Below are positions 14,761-14,831 of a stretch of 14,831 nucleotides of DNA, one piece after another. A model generated the notes under the pieces. It was not told where the DNA came from. It was given only the letters and a program-made list of their open reading frames with translations, and did no database searches. Source of the DNA: JAWXCM01 sp034408745 (lineage in GTDB: Bacteria > Acidobacteriota > Terriglobia > Bryobacterales > Bryobacteraceae); assembly GCA_034408745.1 (NCBI GenBank), contig JAWXCM010000150.1, forward strand, positions 1 through 14,831. Reading direction: 5' to 3'. Position 1 is the first letter of the stretch; every line of letters starts with the position of its first letter. A program made the translations under genes and the position numbers.

Positions 14761-14831
14761 CAGAAGGTCTCCACCGAAGCATTCAGGTCCCGAAGCGCCT
14801 TCTGGCACTTCAGCCGGACATAGTTGTTCTC
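14760..14831 (-). CDS. 3' end of an upstream gene, possibly an ECF sigma factor
   Basis: The last 23 codons of a gene cut by the right edge read ENNYVRLKCQKALRDLNASV and then ETF and TGA. The TGA shares its final A with the ATG of the DUF4097 gene (TGATG), showing tight coupling. NNYVRLKCQKALRDL resembles the recognition helix and tail of sigma factor region 4, which would fit the common sigma/DUF4097 gene order, but the piece is too short to be sure. A zinc-finger anti-sigma protein is another possibility. Confidence 0.45.
   Translation of the reverse strand, partial: ENNYVRLKCQKALRDLNASVETF

Overview
The window comes from a high-GC chromosome, about 60% G+C by eye. The gene families suggest a soil Acidobacteriota of the Solibacter/Bryobacterales type: a DUF1080 sugar-hydrolase family protein, a DUF4097 repeat protein coupled to a PDZ-only protein, a proline/glycine-rich alginate-export-type porin and an NfrB-like glycosyltransferase. 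This placement is inference from gene content; no rRNA or marker gene is present. Several genes have GTG or TTG first codons and several operon genes carry AGGAG-type ribosome sites. No tRNA, rRNA or CRISPR array was seen.

Layout. 1-165: the 3' end of a group II intron (domains V and VI, plus strand), continuing off the left edge and ending 8 bp from the stop codon of the next gene. 174-1769 (-): alginate-export-type outer-membrane barrel protein. 1770-2237: non-coding. 2238-3006 (+): two NTF2-like genes in tandem. 3032-3065: a terminator hairpin that can serve both strands. 3080-4357 (-): a two-gene unit of a VOC (glyoxalase-fold) metalloprotein followed by a third NTF2-like paralogue. 4358-4977: non-coding, holding a good sigma70-type promoter for the next gene. 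4978-5811 (+): metallo-beta-lactamase-fold hydrolase, overlapping tail-to-tail by 9 bp with 5803-6264 (-), a short periplasmic phosphate-binding-like protein. 6270-~6620 (-): the C-terminal remnant of an outer-membrane barrel gene. 6714-8082 (+): a broken gene for a zinc-ribbon/DUF4328 membrane protein with about four frame changes. 8116-11958 (-): a three-gene unit of glucose-dehydrogenase-like MDR enzyme, LacI-type repressor and an NfrB-like glycosyltransferase with a C-terminal MshEN (c-di-GMP-binding type) domain. 11994-12623 (+): secreted DUF1080 protein, divergent from the dehydrogenase across 35 bp that contain an inverted repeat. 12647-12684: tandem hairpins between convergent genes. 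12689-14831 (-): operon of an unknown gene cut by the right edge (possibly a sigma factor), a DUF4097 protein with regular 18-residue repeats and a two-PDZ envelope protein.

How it may fit together. The dehydrogenase, LacI regulator, glycosyltransferase and divergent DUF1080 protein look like one sugar-responsive locus, with the inverted repeat at 11962-11991 as a candidate operator. The three NTF2-like paralogues and the VOC protein, arranged as two convergent transcription units, are the most likely unnamed functional system: small-fold enzymes or binding proteins sharing one substrate. The stretch 6270-8082 is a zone of gene decay between intact genes.
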